Shown: positions 41,808 to 50,024, numbered from the stretch's first letter. The stretch is 64,000 bases of DNA from Larkinella sp965227735 (GCF_965227735.1 NZ_OZ245776.1:6820001-6884000), one strand, 5' to 3'. Notes: generated by a model not told the origin, from the sequence alone. Numbers and translations: made by a program.

Positions 41808-42632
41808 ATGACTCCTGCCGAACAGCAACATTTCTTTGAACGGATGGCGACCCAAAACGCCAGTTTTCGATACCGCCTGCCTTCCAAACCCGATGTGGGC
41901 CGGTTTATTGATAATTTGATTCGTTTCCTTTTTCCCATTACCCAGGACTGTCGGCCTTTTGTGGTCAGCACCGCCGACACCTACCGGGAGTTGAATCGCC
42001 AGCTTACCTGTCTGTTAAAACCGCTGGATGAGCATTTGTCGGCTGACAAAGACCAGACCTGTGAACAATTTTTTGACCGCTTACCGAGTACGTACGATGA
42101 GTTACTGCTCGATGCACAGGCTATCTCGGCCTTCGACCCGGCGGCAGCGGGGGTAGAAGAAGTGATTGCGATTTACCCCGGTTTTTATGCCATTGCGGTT
42201 TACCGGATCGCCCACGTTTTAACGGAACTGCAAGTGCCGCTTCTGCCCCGGATGATGACCGAATACGCCCACGGCCATACCGGCATCGACATTCACCCCA
42301 ATGCTGAAATCGGTTCTTCCTTTTTTGTCGACCACGGCACCGGCGTCGTTATCGGCGAAACGGCCATTATCGGCAGCAATGTGAAAATTTACCAGGGCGT
42401 TACGCTGGGAGCCACCAACGTGGCCAAGTCGATGGCGTCGCGGAAGCGGCATCCGACCATTGAGGATAATGTCATCATTTACGCCAACGCCACGATCCTC
42501 GGCGGTCGGACGGTGGTGGGGCATGATTCAACCATTGGCGGCAACGTCTGGCTGACCCAGAGCGTCGAACCGTATTCACTCGTGTATCATACCAGCCAGA
42601 TCGAAGTCCGGTCGCTGGCTTCGGAGTCCTGA
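41808..42632 (+). CDS. cysE: Serine O-acetyltransferase
   Basis: Makes O-acetylserine from serine and acetyl-CoA, the first step to cysteine. 274 residues: an N-terminal helical region, then the left-handed beta-helix of hexapeptide repeats (IDIHPNAEIGSSFFVDHGTG, VVIGETAIIGSNVKIYQGVTLG and so on), with catalytic His in HGTG and Asp/His earlier (EYAHGHTGIDIH). The ATG at 41808 is used rather than a TTG 15 bases upstream. It ends in LASES without the hydrophobic C-terminal Ile that docks into CysK in enterobacteria. The candidate attenuator upstream implies control by cysteine supply. Confidence 0.92.
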   Translation: MTPAEQQHFFERMATQNASFRYRLPSKPDVGRFIDNLIRFLFPITQDCRPFVVSTADTYRELNRQLTCLLKPLDEHLSADKDQTCEQFFDRLPSTYDELLLDAQAISAFDPAAAGVEEVIAIYPGFYAIAVYRIAHVLTELQVPLLPRMMTEYAHGHTGIDIHPNAEIGSSFFVDHGTGVVIGETAIIGSNVKIYQGVTLGATNVAKSMASRKRHPTIEDNVIIYANATILGGRTVVGHDSTIGGNVWLTQSVEPYSLVYHTSQIEVRSLASES

Positions 42633-42668
42633 CAAAAAAAACATAAAATTTACACATAAAACGGAAAC

Positions 42669-42704
42669 CGCGGGTGATTTTCGGGGTCGCCGGGGTATGA
42701 ATGG
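42669..42704 (+). promoter_or_regulatory. Two-box promoter repeat before the ECF sigma gene
   Basis: CGCGGGTGATTTT (42669-42681), 15 bases, then ATGAATGG (42697-42704). The same two boxes with the same 15-base spacing occur at 43284-43319 before the thioredoxin gene. This fits a promoter recognised by the sigma factor itself, and makes ATG 42697 part of the promoter rather than the start codon. Confidence 0.6.
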
Positions 42705-42720
42705 CTATAGGAAATTTGCC

Positions 42721-43272
42721 ATGAACTGCATGTGTGATGACAGCCTGATTGAATCGCTTCGTGCCGGAGAAAGGTCCGCGTACGAATGGATCTATAAAAA
42801 ATACTACCCATCCGTTGTCCGGTTCGTTCAGCGCAACCACGGAAATGAAGGGGATGCCGAAGATCTTTTTCAGGAATCGGTTCTGGTGCTTTACCAAAAA
42901 ATAAGTGCTCCCGATTTTCGGCTTACGGCTACACTGAAAACGTTTTTATTTGCCATTGCGAAAAATAGCTGGCTGAAAAAACTGCGGGATGAAAAGCTGG
43001 TCACCATCAGTGACGATCAGTTGCTGTCTCTTCAGGATTCCTACGATTTTGCTTCGCCCGAGCCTTCACCCGAAGAGGTTCAGCACGAACGACTCAATGC
43101 CTGGATGGCGCGCATTACCGGTCATTGTCAGCGGGTTATTCAGTCGATTTACTTCTCCCACGAACCGATGGATCACCTCATGGTGACGATGGGCTGGAAA
43201 AACCGCCATACCGCCGTCAACCAGAAATACAAATGTATTCAACAGCTGAGACGGGCGTCGGAAAATGGATAA
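42721..43272 (+). CDS. ECF-type RNA polymerase sigma factor
   Basis: A 183-residue sigma-70 family factor. Region 2 is visible from SAYEWIYKKYYPSVVRFVQ through GDAEDLFQESVLVLYQKI (the DLFQE signature), and region 4 around the helix-turn-helix MVTMGWKNRHTAVNQKYKCIQQL. Start 42721 is preferred because AGGAAA lies 8 bases upstream and the ATG at 42697 falls in the promoter repeat; 42730 is also possible. No anti-sigma gene is adjacent. A matching promoter repeat before the next gene makes thioredoxin a likely target. Confidence 0.88.
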   Translation: MNCMCDDSLIESLRAGERSAYEWIYKKYYPSVVRFVQRNHGNEGDAEDLFQESVLVLYQKISAPDFRLTATLKTFLFAIAKNSWLKKLRDEKLVTISDDQLLSLQDSYDFASPEPSPEEVQHERLNAWMARITGHCQRVIQSIYFSHEPMDHLMVTMGWKNRHTAVNQKYKCIQQLRRASENG

Positions 43273-43283
43273 ATTTTTCAGCA

Positions 43284-43319
43284 CGCGGGTGATTTTGGGG
43301 GCTTTGCCGGAATGAATGG
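43284..43319 (+). promoter_or_regulatory. Two-box promoter repeat before thioredoxin
   Basis: CGCGGGTGATTTT (43284-43296), 15 bases, then ATGAATGG (43312-43319); identical boxes and spacing to 42669-42704. The bases between the boxes match at only 6 of 15 positions, so the boxes are conserved while the spacer has drifted. Confidence 0.6.
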
Positions 43320-43339
43320 GTAAATCAATCATCAAAATC

Positions 43340-43687
43340 ATGACTACTGAACACACCAGGGCGGTGTATGCAACCGATCAGAACTGGGACGAATTACTGG
43401 CTAAACCGGGGGTACTGCTGGTGGATTTTAGCGCCGAATGGTGCCCACCGTGCCGAAGACTGGAACCGATCATTCAGGAATTAGCGACCGACTTTGCCGG
43501 TGCGGCCACGGTGGCGACAGTGGATGTGGAAATGCATCCGGTGGTGACCGCCCGCTACAAAGTCCGAAACATGCCGACCATCCTGGTGTTTAAAGATGGT
43601 GAGTTGGTAAACCGCCAGATCGGTTTTGCAGCGAAACCGGTGCTAACCAAGATGCTTTTGAAACAGATGCAGGAAACGGTTTTGTAA
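43340..43687 (+). CDS. Thioredoxin with CPPC active site
   Basis: A 115-residue thioredoxin-fold protein. The active site is W34-C35-P-P-C38, where classical TrxA has CGPC; the change is expected to alter redox potential. It has the cis-Pro (MPTILVFKDGE) and no signal peptide, so it is cytoplasmic. The start at 43340 avoids eight extra residues derived from the leader. The upstream two-box repeat shared with the sigma gene suggests it belongs to that sigma factor's regulon, perhaps in an oxidative or thiol stress response, next to cysE. Confidence 0.9.
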   Translation: MTTEHTRAVYATDQNWDELLAKPGVLLVDFSAEWCPPCRRLEPIIQELATDFAGAATVATVDVEMHPVVTARYKVRNMPTILVFKDGELVNRQIGFAAKPVLTKMLLKQMQETVL

Positions 43688-43694
43688 AGTATTT

Positions 43695-43790
43695 TTAATG
43701 TAAAATTTCAAATGATGAATGTTAAATGTAAAAATTCCTGCCATTCGACACTTTTATATTTAACATTCATCATTTGAAATTTTACATTAA
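43695..43790. repeat. Intergenic hairpin, GATGAATGTTAAATGTAAA family
   Basis: Arms 43695-43734 and 43752-43790 pair almost perfectly over 39 bases around a 17-base loop, and contain AAATGATGAATGTTAAATG. It lies after thioredoxin and is followed directly by element C, both between convergent genes. Confidence 0.8.
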
Positions 43791-43804
43791 TAATACTCTC
43801 ACTT

Positions 43805-43884
43805 TTGCCCCTAAATCCCCTAAAGGGGACTTTAAGAATCCGGATTTATTGCGTCCAAGTCCCCTTTAGGGGATTTAGGGGCAA
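43805..43884. repeat. Perfect inverted-repeat element C
   Basis: Arms 43805-43832 and 43857-43884 are perfect complements over 28 bases (TTGCCCCTAAATCCCCTAAA and on). The arm itself contains the palindrome CCCCTAAAGGGG-like core, and the 24-base loop has AATCCGGATT. Related to elements A and B. No gene inside. Confidence 0.8.
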
Positions 43885-43906
43885 TCTTTCAAAACGGTAC
43901 TCGCTG

Positions 43907-44602
43907 TCACACCTCCAGCACCAGAATAATGGCGTCATCGGACAGGGCTTCAAACTCCACGGTATCCAGATGCCACAACGCCAGTCCATCGCGGGGGTGA
44001 AGCAGCCGGTCCTGAACTTCAAAAGCGCCTTCGATGGCGAAAACAAACGCCCGTTTCTGGGCATTCCGCAGCGTATAACCGCCTTCCTGCCGACCTTCGT
44101 ACTTTCCGATAAAACCCAGCTTGTTGCGATCCAGTGAGTAAAATATAGGTACAAGCTGGTTGCGGGTCTGGAGATCAAAGGCTGTCAGTGGGAAACGTTC
44201 GGAGCTTTCGAAACCGCTTGGGTCAGCATCCAAACCAACCAGCAGGTAATTTACAGCTTCAGTTTCAAACGGATTGCTGATCTGGTATTCCTGCCCCGGT
44301 AAAACCGTGAGATGAAACACTTCACCCGCTCCCAGAAAAACGCTTTCTCCGAAACCATCCACCAACTCGATCCCGCCAACCACCGGGATGATTACTACTT
44401 CGGTCGGTTTCCCGACAGCCAGCGTATGGCTTGTACCGGCCCGTAACGTATCGTCGTTGAAAACCGTCAGGGCGCCAAAAGGTTGTCGGCTTTCGTGCTG
44501 ATAGGGGCCGAAGTTGAAGGTGTGAAAACTCCGGTGATCAGCGGACTGCGTGCAGCCGCGCTGATCGGAGAGGTAAATTTGGGCTTCCGTTTCGGTAAGC
44601 AT
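43907..44602 (-). CDS. Pirin-like bicupin protein
   Basis: A 231-residue double-cupin protein of the pirin/YhaK group. SFHTFNFGPYQHESRQPFGALTV is the conserved N-terminal region (HTFNFG, PFG), followed by VGKPTEVVIIPVVGG and GEVFHLTVLPGQEYQISNPF. The C-terminal cupin is LRNAQKRAFVFAIEG-like. The metal-ligand His set of true pirins is incomplete, so quercetinase activity is uncertain. The start at 44602 is used, since 15 extra upstream residues show no family match. It follows the dioxygenase on the same strand with a 28-base gap. Confidence 0.78.
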   Translation of the reverse strand: MLTETEAQIYLSDQRGCTQSADHRSFHTFNFGPYQHESRQPFGALTVFNDDTLRAGTSHTLAVGKPTEVVIIPVVGGIELVDGFGESVFLGAGEVFHLTVLPGQEYQISNPFETEAVNYLLVGLDADPSGFESSERFPLTAFDLQTRNQLVPIFYSLDRNKLGFIGKYEGRQEGGYTLRNAQKRAFVFAIEGAFEVQDRLLHPRDGLALWHLDTVEFEALSDDAIILVLEV

Positions 44603-44630
44603 AACGGTTGTTCGTCCGGTTGATGAGAAA

Positions 44631-45365
44631 CTATGCCAGTACAACAATGGCCCAGGTTAGTTCATACCCCGCTGACGTGCTTCCGGTTACGACTGACATA
44701 TTCGTCGTTAATCCGTCGCTGAAAATGTTGTCGCGGGCATTGGTGGTATCGGCCTGACCGTGACTGGCGTAAACCCCCTGCGCATACACCACCTTGCTGA
44801 TGTCTTCCGGAAAAGCAATTTGGGATATTTTCAATGATTTGCCCGTGGAATCATAGACGTGGACGTGAATGTGGGGGGCGCGACCGCTGTACCAGCCGGG
44901 GTAAATGCTGGTAAAGGTCACCAGCCCGTTGGCATCGGACGTCTGGCGTCCCCGCAGAAAATGGACGCTCTGGTAGTTGGTCGACTGCATCTGCGTACCA
45001 CCGTATTCGGAATAATTACCGGCTGCGTCGCAGTGCCAGATGTCTACCAAAGCCCCTGTCAACCCGGCGCAACTGTTGTTTTTGTTCTGGACCGTAATCT
45101 TGATGGTCAGCTTGGTTCCCTGCCGGTCGGAGGTGATGTTGTTGGTAACCAGGCTGGTGGGCGTTTTGGTGGGGAAAGGCCCTTCCGTTTCATTGGAAGT
45201 TTCGGTGCAGGAACCGGTGGTCGTTCCGGTCGTGGTGCCTGTTGTGGTTCCGGTGGTTGTAGTCGGTTCCACAGCGTCGTCGGTTGAGCAGGCGCCAACC
45301 ATGGGCATGATGGCGGCCATGCCCAATGCGGAAAAAGTCCTTTTCAAAAATTCTTTGCGTTCCAT
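44631..45365 (-). CDS. Intradiol ring-cleavage dioxygenase-like lipoprotein
   Basis: A 244-residue protein of the protocatechuate 3,4-dioxygenase beta-subunit fold. The N-terminus MERKEFLKRTFSALGMAAIM is Tat-like/hydrophobic and leads to a lipobox (MVGACS). A linker of repeated Thr-Thr-Thr-Gly units (residues 35-51) follows. The iron ligands appear as Tyr in NYSEYGG, Tyr in YPGWYSGR, and His-His in APHIHVHV. Extracellular members of this family cleave catechol-type aromatics. It is first gene of a unit with the pirin. Confidence 0.82.
   Translation of the reverse strand: MERKEFLKRTFSALGMAAIMPMVGACSTDDAVEPTTTTGTTTGTTTGTTTGSCTETSNETEGPFPTKTPTSLVTNNITSDRQGTKLTIKITVQNKNNSCAGLTGALVDIWHCDAAGNYSEYGGTQMQSTNYQSVHFLRGRQTSDANGLVTFTSIYPGWYSGRAPHIHVHVYDSTGKSLKISQIAFPEDISKVVYAQGVYASHGQADTTNARDNIFSDGLTTNMSVVTGSTSAGYELTWAIVVLA
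45213..45263 (-). repeat. 12-bp tandem repeat encoding Thr-Thr-Thr-Gly
   Basis: About four imperfect 12-bp units of ACCACAACCGGA type encode TTTG repeats between the lipid anchor and the catalytic domain of the dioxygenase. Changes in copy number would stay in frame and alter only linker length. Confidence 0.7.
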
Positions 45366-45614
45366 GCTGCAGTTGCTATAGATGGTAAAGTTATGCTTGG
45401 TTTCTAACTATATCGCTGAAAGGCCCCGTTTCGTTGCGTTGGGATGACGATTATAGGTAAACCGGGTGAATTTGTCGGTGAATGAGACCGAAACCCGGAC
45501 TGAACACCCTGAATTTCCGCTGACGAAGCGCAAAGCATTGTATTAAAACCGGGAATTCCCTACTTTGAGCGCAGCCGACGGTGCCATGCCTGACGCAATC
45601 AGCTTCCTGAACCC

Positions 45615-47126
45615 ATGAAAAATAGATTTCTTTCCCTCTTTTGCAGTGTTCTTGTTTTTTCCGGACTGGCCGCTCATGCCCAGCAGAAACCCAACATCGT
45701 GCTGATTTATGCGGATGATTTGGGCTATGGCGATTTGAGTTGCTACGGCGCAACGAAAGTCAAAACGCCGAACATCGACCGGGTTGCCGCCGAAGGCTTG
45801 CGGTTTACCAACGCCCACGCCACATCGGCCACCTGCACGCCCTCGCGGTATTCGCTCCTGACCGGCCAATACGCCTGGCGAAAAACCGGGACCGGAATTG
45901 CCCCCGGCGATGCGGCCCTGCTGATTCCGACCAACCGCGTAACCTTGCCCGGAATGTTGCAGCGGGCGGGTTATCAAACCGGCGTGGTTGGCAAGTGGCA
46001 CCTGGGCCTGGGACCAAAAGGTGGGCCGGACTGGAACGGTGATATCAAACCGGGGCCGCTGGAAATCGGTTTCAACTACTCGTTTTTGCTGCCCGCGACG
46101 GGCGACCGTGTTCCCTGCGTGTATGTGGAAAACCATCGCATTGTCGGACTGAATCCTAGTGATCCGGTTCAGGTGAGTTACAAAGACCCGATTGGAACCG
46201 AACCTACCGGCAAAGCAAATCCGGAACTGCTCAAGATGATGTTTTCACACGGCCACGACCATACGATCATCAACGGTGTCAGCCGGATTGGGTACATGAG
46301 CGGGGGCAAATCGGCGCGCTGGGTCGATGAAGAGATGGCGGATGTGTTGACCGGGAAAGTGAATCAGTTTATCGAAACGAATCAGAAAAGCCCGTTTTTT
46401 GTCTATTTCTCGACGCACGATATTCACGTACCCCGGATGCCGCACTCCCGGTTTGTGGGCAAAAGCGGGATGGGCCCACGGGGTGACGCCATTCTGCAAC
46501 TGGATTATTGCGTGGGGGAGGTTGTGAAAACCCTGGAGAGGCTAGGCCTGAAAGAACAGACGATGGTGATGATCAGCAGCGATAACGGCCCGGTGGTGGA
46601 CGATGGCTACCAGGATGAGGCCGTGGCGAAACTGGGCGGACACACCCCGGCGGGGCCATTGCGCGGGGGGAAATACAGCGCATTCGATGCCGGAACGCGG
46701 GTGCCGTTCATCGTCCGCTGGCCGGAAAAGGTGAAGGCCGGAACCTCCGGTGCGTTGCTGAGTCAGGTCGATTTGCTGGCTTCGCTGGCAGTTTTGACGG
46801 GCCAGAAAGTGGGCACGGGAGAAGCCACCGACAGTTTCAATACCCTCAATGCCTTGCTTGGGAAAGACCCGAAAGGCCGTGATTACGTCATCGAACACGC
46901 GTTGAACAACACCCTTTCAATTCGAAAAGGAAACTGGAAATACATCGAACCAAGCCCGGGACCTTCGGTGCAGAAAAACACCAACACCGAGTTGGGGAAC
47001 AATTCTCAACCCCAGCTGTATAACTTGAAGACGGACCTGGGCGAGACGAAAAACGTTGCCGGACAGCACCCGCAGGTCGTTGCCGAACTGACATCTTTGC
47101 TCAAGTCGGTGAAGGAAGAAAAATGA
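45615..47126 (+). CDS. Exported sulfatase (arylsulfatase family)
   Basis: A 503-residue periplasmic sulfatase. The signal peptide MKNRFLSLFCSVLVFSGLAA ends HAQ. IYADDLGYGDLSCYG gives the metal-binding Asp pair, and C74-T-P-S-R78 is the formylglycine motif, so maturation by an FGly-generating enzyme encoded elsewhere is required. Also visible: GKWHLG, HGHDH and SDNGPVVDDGY. It removes sulfate esters, probably from polysaccharides. No neighbouring SusCD pair points to a specific glycan. A TACTTTG -7-like box lies at 45561-45567. Convergent with the amidohydrolase, 2 bases apart. Confidence 0.9.
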   Translation: MKNRFLSLFCSVLVFSGLAAHAQQKPNIVLIYADDLGYGDLSCYGATKVKTPNIDRVAAEGLRFTNAHATSATCTPSRYSLLTGQYAWRKTGTGIAPGDAALLIPTNRVTLPGMLQRAGYQTGVVGKWHLGLGPKGGPDWNGDIKPGPLEIGFNYSFLLPATGDRVPCVYVENHRIVGLNPSDPVQVSYKDPIGTEPTGKANPELLKMMFSHGHDHTIINGVSRIGYMSGGKSARWVDEEMADVLTGKVNQFIETNQKSPFFVYFSTHDIHVPRMPHSRFVGKSGMGPRGDAILQLDYCVGEVVKTLERLGLKEQTMVMISSDNGPVVDDGYQDEAVAKLGGHTPAGPLRGGKYSAFDAGTRVPFIVRWPEKVKAGTSGALLSQVDLLASLAVLTGQKVGTGEATDSFNTLNALLGKDPKGRDYVIEHALNNTLSIRKGNWKYIEPSPGPSVQKNTNTELGNNSQPQLYNLKTDLGETKNVAGQHPQVVAELTSLLKSVKEEK

Positions 47127-47128
47127 AA

Positions 47129-48403
47129 CTAGGGGTAGACTTTACCGTCTTTGATCACCAGTTCGATGGCGAAAAGGGCAGTTGAGAAATCTTTTTCCAG
47201 GTCGCCTTTAAAAACCGTCAGGTCGGCTTTCATCCCTTTTTTTAACGTGCCGGTTTGTCCCGAAATTCCCAACGCTTTGGCGGCATTCAGGGTGGTAAAC
47301 CGGAGCACTGTCGGAACGGGAATACCGGCTTCTGCGTACGAAAGCAGGACATCGACCGAGCCTTTTCCGCGATCAATACCGGGGATGTCGTTGTAATAAT
47401 CAGAACCGGAAACGATAGGGACGCCGATGTTGACGGCCCGGTTGAGCCGGTCGTGAAACCCTTTCAACGCACCGTTCAGATAATCTTCGCCTTCTTTGCC
47501 TTTCATCCCGACAGCCGCTACGCGCAGTTTGCCCTGCTCGCGGGAGACGTCGGTGGGCACCAGGTACGTTCCGCGTTTTGCCATGAGCGACAAGGTGCTG
47601 TCCGACAGGGAGTAACCGTGTTCGATGCCATCCACGCCCGCCAAAACCGCATCCCGCGCTGATTCGTCATAAGTGGCGTGGGCGGTAACGGGAATTTTCT
47701 GTTGGTGGGCGGTTTCTACAATGGCCTTTATCTCGTCGGGAGCCAGCACCCGGTTGTCGGTGTTCATGCACACTTTGATCACGTCCACTCCGCGCCGGAT
47801 GTGTTCCCGCACGGCAGCCCGGGCATCTTCGGCCCCTTTGACCACCCGGTATTCCTGGTTGATTAGAAAACTGTCGGCGGGAAACAACCGCCCAAACTGA
47901 CCACCCGGCGGACTCAGAATCGGTCCGGAAACCAGCAGGCGGGGACCGGGCGTTTCGTCACGTTTGAATTGTTCTTTCAGCCTGACATCCAGGTATTGCC
48001 CGGAATTGCCGACATCCCGAACGGTGGTCACCCCGGCCAGCAAATACGCTTTGGCAAAGCCCATGGCCTGTTTCATTCGCTCGTCGGCCGGAACTTTCGA
48101 GGCAACTTCCAGGCCATCTTTCGAGATTTTCTGGTTGATCAAAAGATGCGTGTGAGCATCGATTAAACCGGGTGTGACCGTGCTGTTACGAAGGTCGATC
48201 AACCGGGCGTTTTTTGGTTTTTTCAAGCCACTGCCCACCGCCACAATCCGATCACCTTCAATAATCAAATCCTGATTGACCAGAAAAACGTTTTTTTCGG
48301 AATCGTAGAATTTACCGGCTTTTATGAAAAGGAGTTGCTTTGATTGTTGAGCCTGTAAAGTGGTAAAAACAAGGAGGAATAAAACGAGGAATCGGCAGCG
48401 CAT
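47129..48403 (-). CDS. Exported amidohydrolase
   Basis: A 424-residue metal-dependent amidohydrolase with a signal peptide (FLVLFLLVFTTLQAQ). Motifs in order: DAHTHL with H84 and H86, an active-site Lys in VDVIKVCMN, His in TAHATY, His in GIEHGYS and Asp in SGSDYY; the C-terminal beta sandwich ends KGMKADLTVF and VIKDGKVYP. This is the imidazolonepropionase/Xaa-Pro dipeptidase-like branch. The substrate may be a peptide or cyclic amide. It lies downstream of TetR on the same strand, but a terminator separates them. Confidence 0.85.
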   Translation of the reverse strand: MRCRFLVLFLLVFTTLQAQQSKQLLFIKAGKFYDSEKNVFLVNQDLIIEGDRIVAVGSGLKKPKNARLIDLRNSTVTPGLIDAHTHLLINQKISKDGLEVASKVPADERMKQAMGFAKAYLLAGVTTVRDVGNSGQYLDVRLKEQFKRDETPGPRLLVSGPILSPPGGQFGRLFPADSFLINQEYRVVKGAEDARAAVREHIRRGVDVIKVCMNTDNRVLAPDEIKAIVETAHQQKIPVTAHATYDESARDAVLAGVDGIEHGYSLSDSTLSLMAKRGTYLVPTDVSREQGKLRVAAVGMKGKEGEDYLNGALKGFHDRLNRAVNIGVPIVSGSDYYNDIPGIDRGKGSVDVLLSYAEAGIPVPTVLRFTTLNAAKALGISGQTGTLKKGMKADLTVFKGDLEKDFSTALFAIELVIKDGKVYP

Positions 48404-48440
48404 GGAATTCGGTTGGTCGGTTATAAAAAACCGGGCACAT

Positions 48441-48499
48441 AAAAAAGGACGATGACGATCACCCCGGTCAAAACCGTAAGAAAGTCATCGTCCTTTTTT
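48441..48499 (-). terminator. Terminator of the TetR gene
   Basis: AAAAAAGGACGATGAC and GTCATCGTCCTTTTTT are perfect 16-base arms with a 27-base loop. It lies right after the tetR stop on the minus strand, with a T-run on that strand. Confidence 0.75.
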
Positions 48500-48516
48500 A
48501 CTCATTGAAAATCATT

Positions 48517-49110
48517 CTAGCGCAGTCCGCGGACAAACCGGCGAATTGAGTCGCGGTACACCTGCTCCGACTGTTCCAGCGGCTGGTGATCCCGGAGCAT
48601 CATGGCCAGGGTGATCATGCCGTGCGACAGCGACCACCACTCGAAATACAATTTCTGAATGCTCTCCTTCGATTTGGGAATGAAAGAGAAGATAATTTCC
48701 CGAATAATATTGCTGATATCTTCCATCTCGATGGAATCACAAACGGGAATGGTGCAATAGGCACCGTTCAAATTATACATGACCTGGTAAATCTCGGGCT
48801 GATCCAGGGAAAACTGCCACTGGGCCACCGACATTTCGAACAGGCGTTTTTCCGGGTCACGGTATACTTTTTTTATGCGGTCGTATTCCTGTCGTAAATG
48901 ACGAAACCCTTCGTTTCGGATTTCGTCGAGCAGTATATCCTTGCTATCGAAATATTCATAGACAATCGGGGCACTGTAGTCAATGGCATCGGCAATCTTA
49001 CGGATCGACACGGCTTGCCAACCTTCCCGGCGAGCGATGTCCTTAGCGGTCAAAACAATTCCGGCGCGGGTTTGCTCCCGGCTGCGTTGCTTGCGCTCAA
49101 GTGTCTCCAT
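48517..49110 (-). CDS. TetR/AcrR-family regulator
   Basis: A 197-residue TetR-type repressor. The N-terminal helix-turn-helix runs through IARREGWQAVSIRKIADAID and SAPIVYEYFDSKDILLDEI (the YxYFxSKxxL signature). The C-terminal ligand domain resembles TetR_C_13/WHG types and is rich in aromatic residues. A perfect 13-bp palindrome lies 16 bases upstream of its start. Natural targets could be itself, the amidohydrolase downstream or the methyltransferase; none is proven. Confidence 0.9.
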   Translation of the reverse strand: METLERKQRSREQTRAGIVLTAKDIARREGWQAVSIRKIADAIDYSAPIVYEYFDSKDILLDEIRNEGFRHLRQEYDRIKKVYRDPEKRLFEMSVAQWQFSLDQPEIYQVMYNLNGAYCTIPVCDSIEMEDISNIIREIIFSFIPKSKESIQKLYFEWWSLSHGMITLAMMLRDHQPLEQSEQVYRDSIRRFVRGLR

Positions 49111-49125
49111 ACGGTTTACATCAAG

Positions 49126-49138
49126 TTAACAGTGTTAA
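49126..49138. promoter_or_regulatory. Palindromic operator candidate for TetR
   Basis: TTAACA-G-TGTTAA is a perfect inverted repeat 16-28 bases before the tetR start, and a third GTTAAA half-site follows at 49145. The position suits autorepression. Confidence 0.5.
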
Positions 49139-49282
49139 ATCGGCGTTAAACTACACATTACTCCGCAAACGATCTAACGCTGGCTCAATTATTCTTCCAA
49201 ATATTCAATTTTTGCAATAAATCGTCTAGTTAATCGTTCAGCCGTCAGGAATTTGTAGCTGAAAACCGCTTCGTTCATCCAT

Positions 49283-50020
49283 TCATCTCTTTTTCCGGGC
49301 AACCAGCAGGAGCCGTTCGTCGCCCAGCAAAAAATCGGAACCATCCAGACTACCAAGTAGTTCGGTGATGGTTAGCCCGGCTTTCTGAAAAAGACGATGC
49401 AATTCGGCCACGGTATAAATGTAATGCCGGGACTTTCGGCGTTGGGTCTGTCCGTTCCGCAGATACGTCAGATGGGCCGTAATGCAACTCTCGCGGGCGT
49501 CGTATTCATTTTCCATCAAAAATGTAATATCACCGATCTGCATCCAGCTTCGTTCCTCAAAATCGGGCAAGACCGACTCGGCAATCATGGCGGTGTCGGC
49601 CACAAATCGCCCACCCACCGGTAAAAGTCCGGCTATTTTTTGCAAAAAAAACAGCATCTGGTCGTGCGGAAAAAAGCTAAAACTATTGCCCAGACAGTAA
49701 GCGGCTTTAAATTCGCCCTCGATTGGAAGCGTCATGAAATCGCCGGCGATGGTTTCTACAACCAGTTTTTGCCGTTTGGCATCCGTCTGGAGTTCGCCGA
49801 TGGATTCAGTTGAAATGTCAACACCGGTGACGGAATAGCCCATCCGGGCGAGTTCGAGCGCATGACGGCCGTGACCACAGAAAATATCAAGTACACGCCC
49901 ACCGGGTTGCACGTTGAGCGTATCGTGCAGAAAATCGCATTCCAGTTCTGTTTGCTCGTCGGTTTGACCGGCTTTCCAGGCTTCCTGAACCAGTCCGTAG
50001 AAAAAATTCTCGTACCACAT
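49283..50020 (-). CDS. Class I SAM-dependent methyltransferase
   Basis: A 245-residue methyltransferase. Motif I is RVLDIFCGHGRHALELA, followed by the acidic residue in VTGVDIS, motif II-like GEFKAAYCLGNSFSFF and motif III LLPVGGRFV. The C-terminal part (LRNGQTQRRKSRHYIYTVAEL) belongs to the methyltransferase 25 group. No substrate can be deduced. It diverges from the ROK kinase across a hairpin repeat. Confidence 0.85.
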   Translation of the reverse strand: MWYENFFYGLVQEAWKAGQTDEQTELECDFLHDTLNVQPGGRVLDIFCGHGRHALELARMGYSVTGVDISTESIGELQTDAKRQKLVVETIAGDFMTLPIEGEFKAAYCLGNSFSFFPHDQMLFFLQKIAGLLPVGGRFVADTAMIAESVLPDFEERSWMQIGDITFLMENEYDARESCITAHLTYLRNGQTQRRKSRHYIYTVAELHRLFQKAGLTITELLGSLDGSDFLLGDERLLLVARKKR

Positions 50021-50024
50021 AAGG

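Noticed and set aside
42697..42720. Upstream ATG of the ECF sigma gene
   Set aside because: The ATG belongs to the ATGAATGG box that is repeated before thioredoxin, so it is promoter rather than coding.
43284..43884. CRISPR-like appearance from adjacent repeats
   Set aside because: The units are palindromes of different families, not direct repeats with spacers; no cas genes are present.
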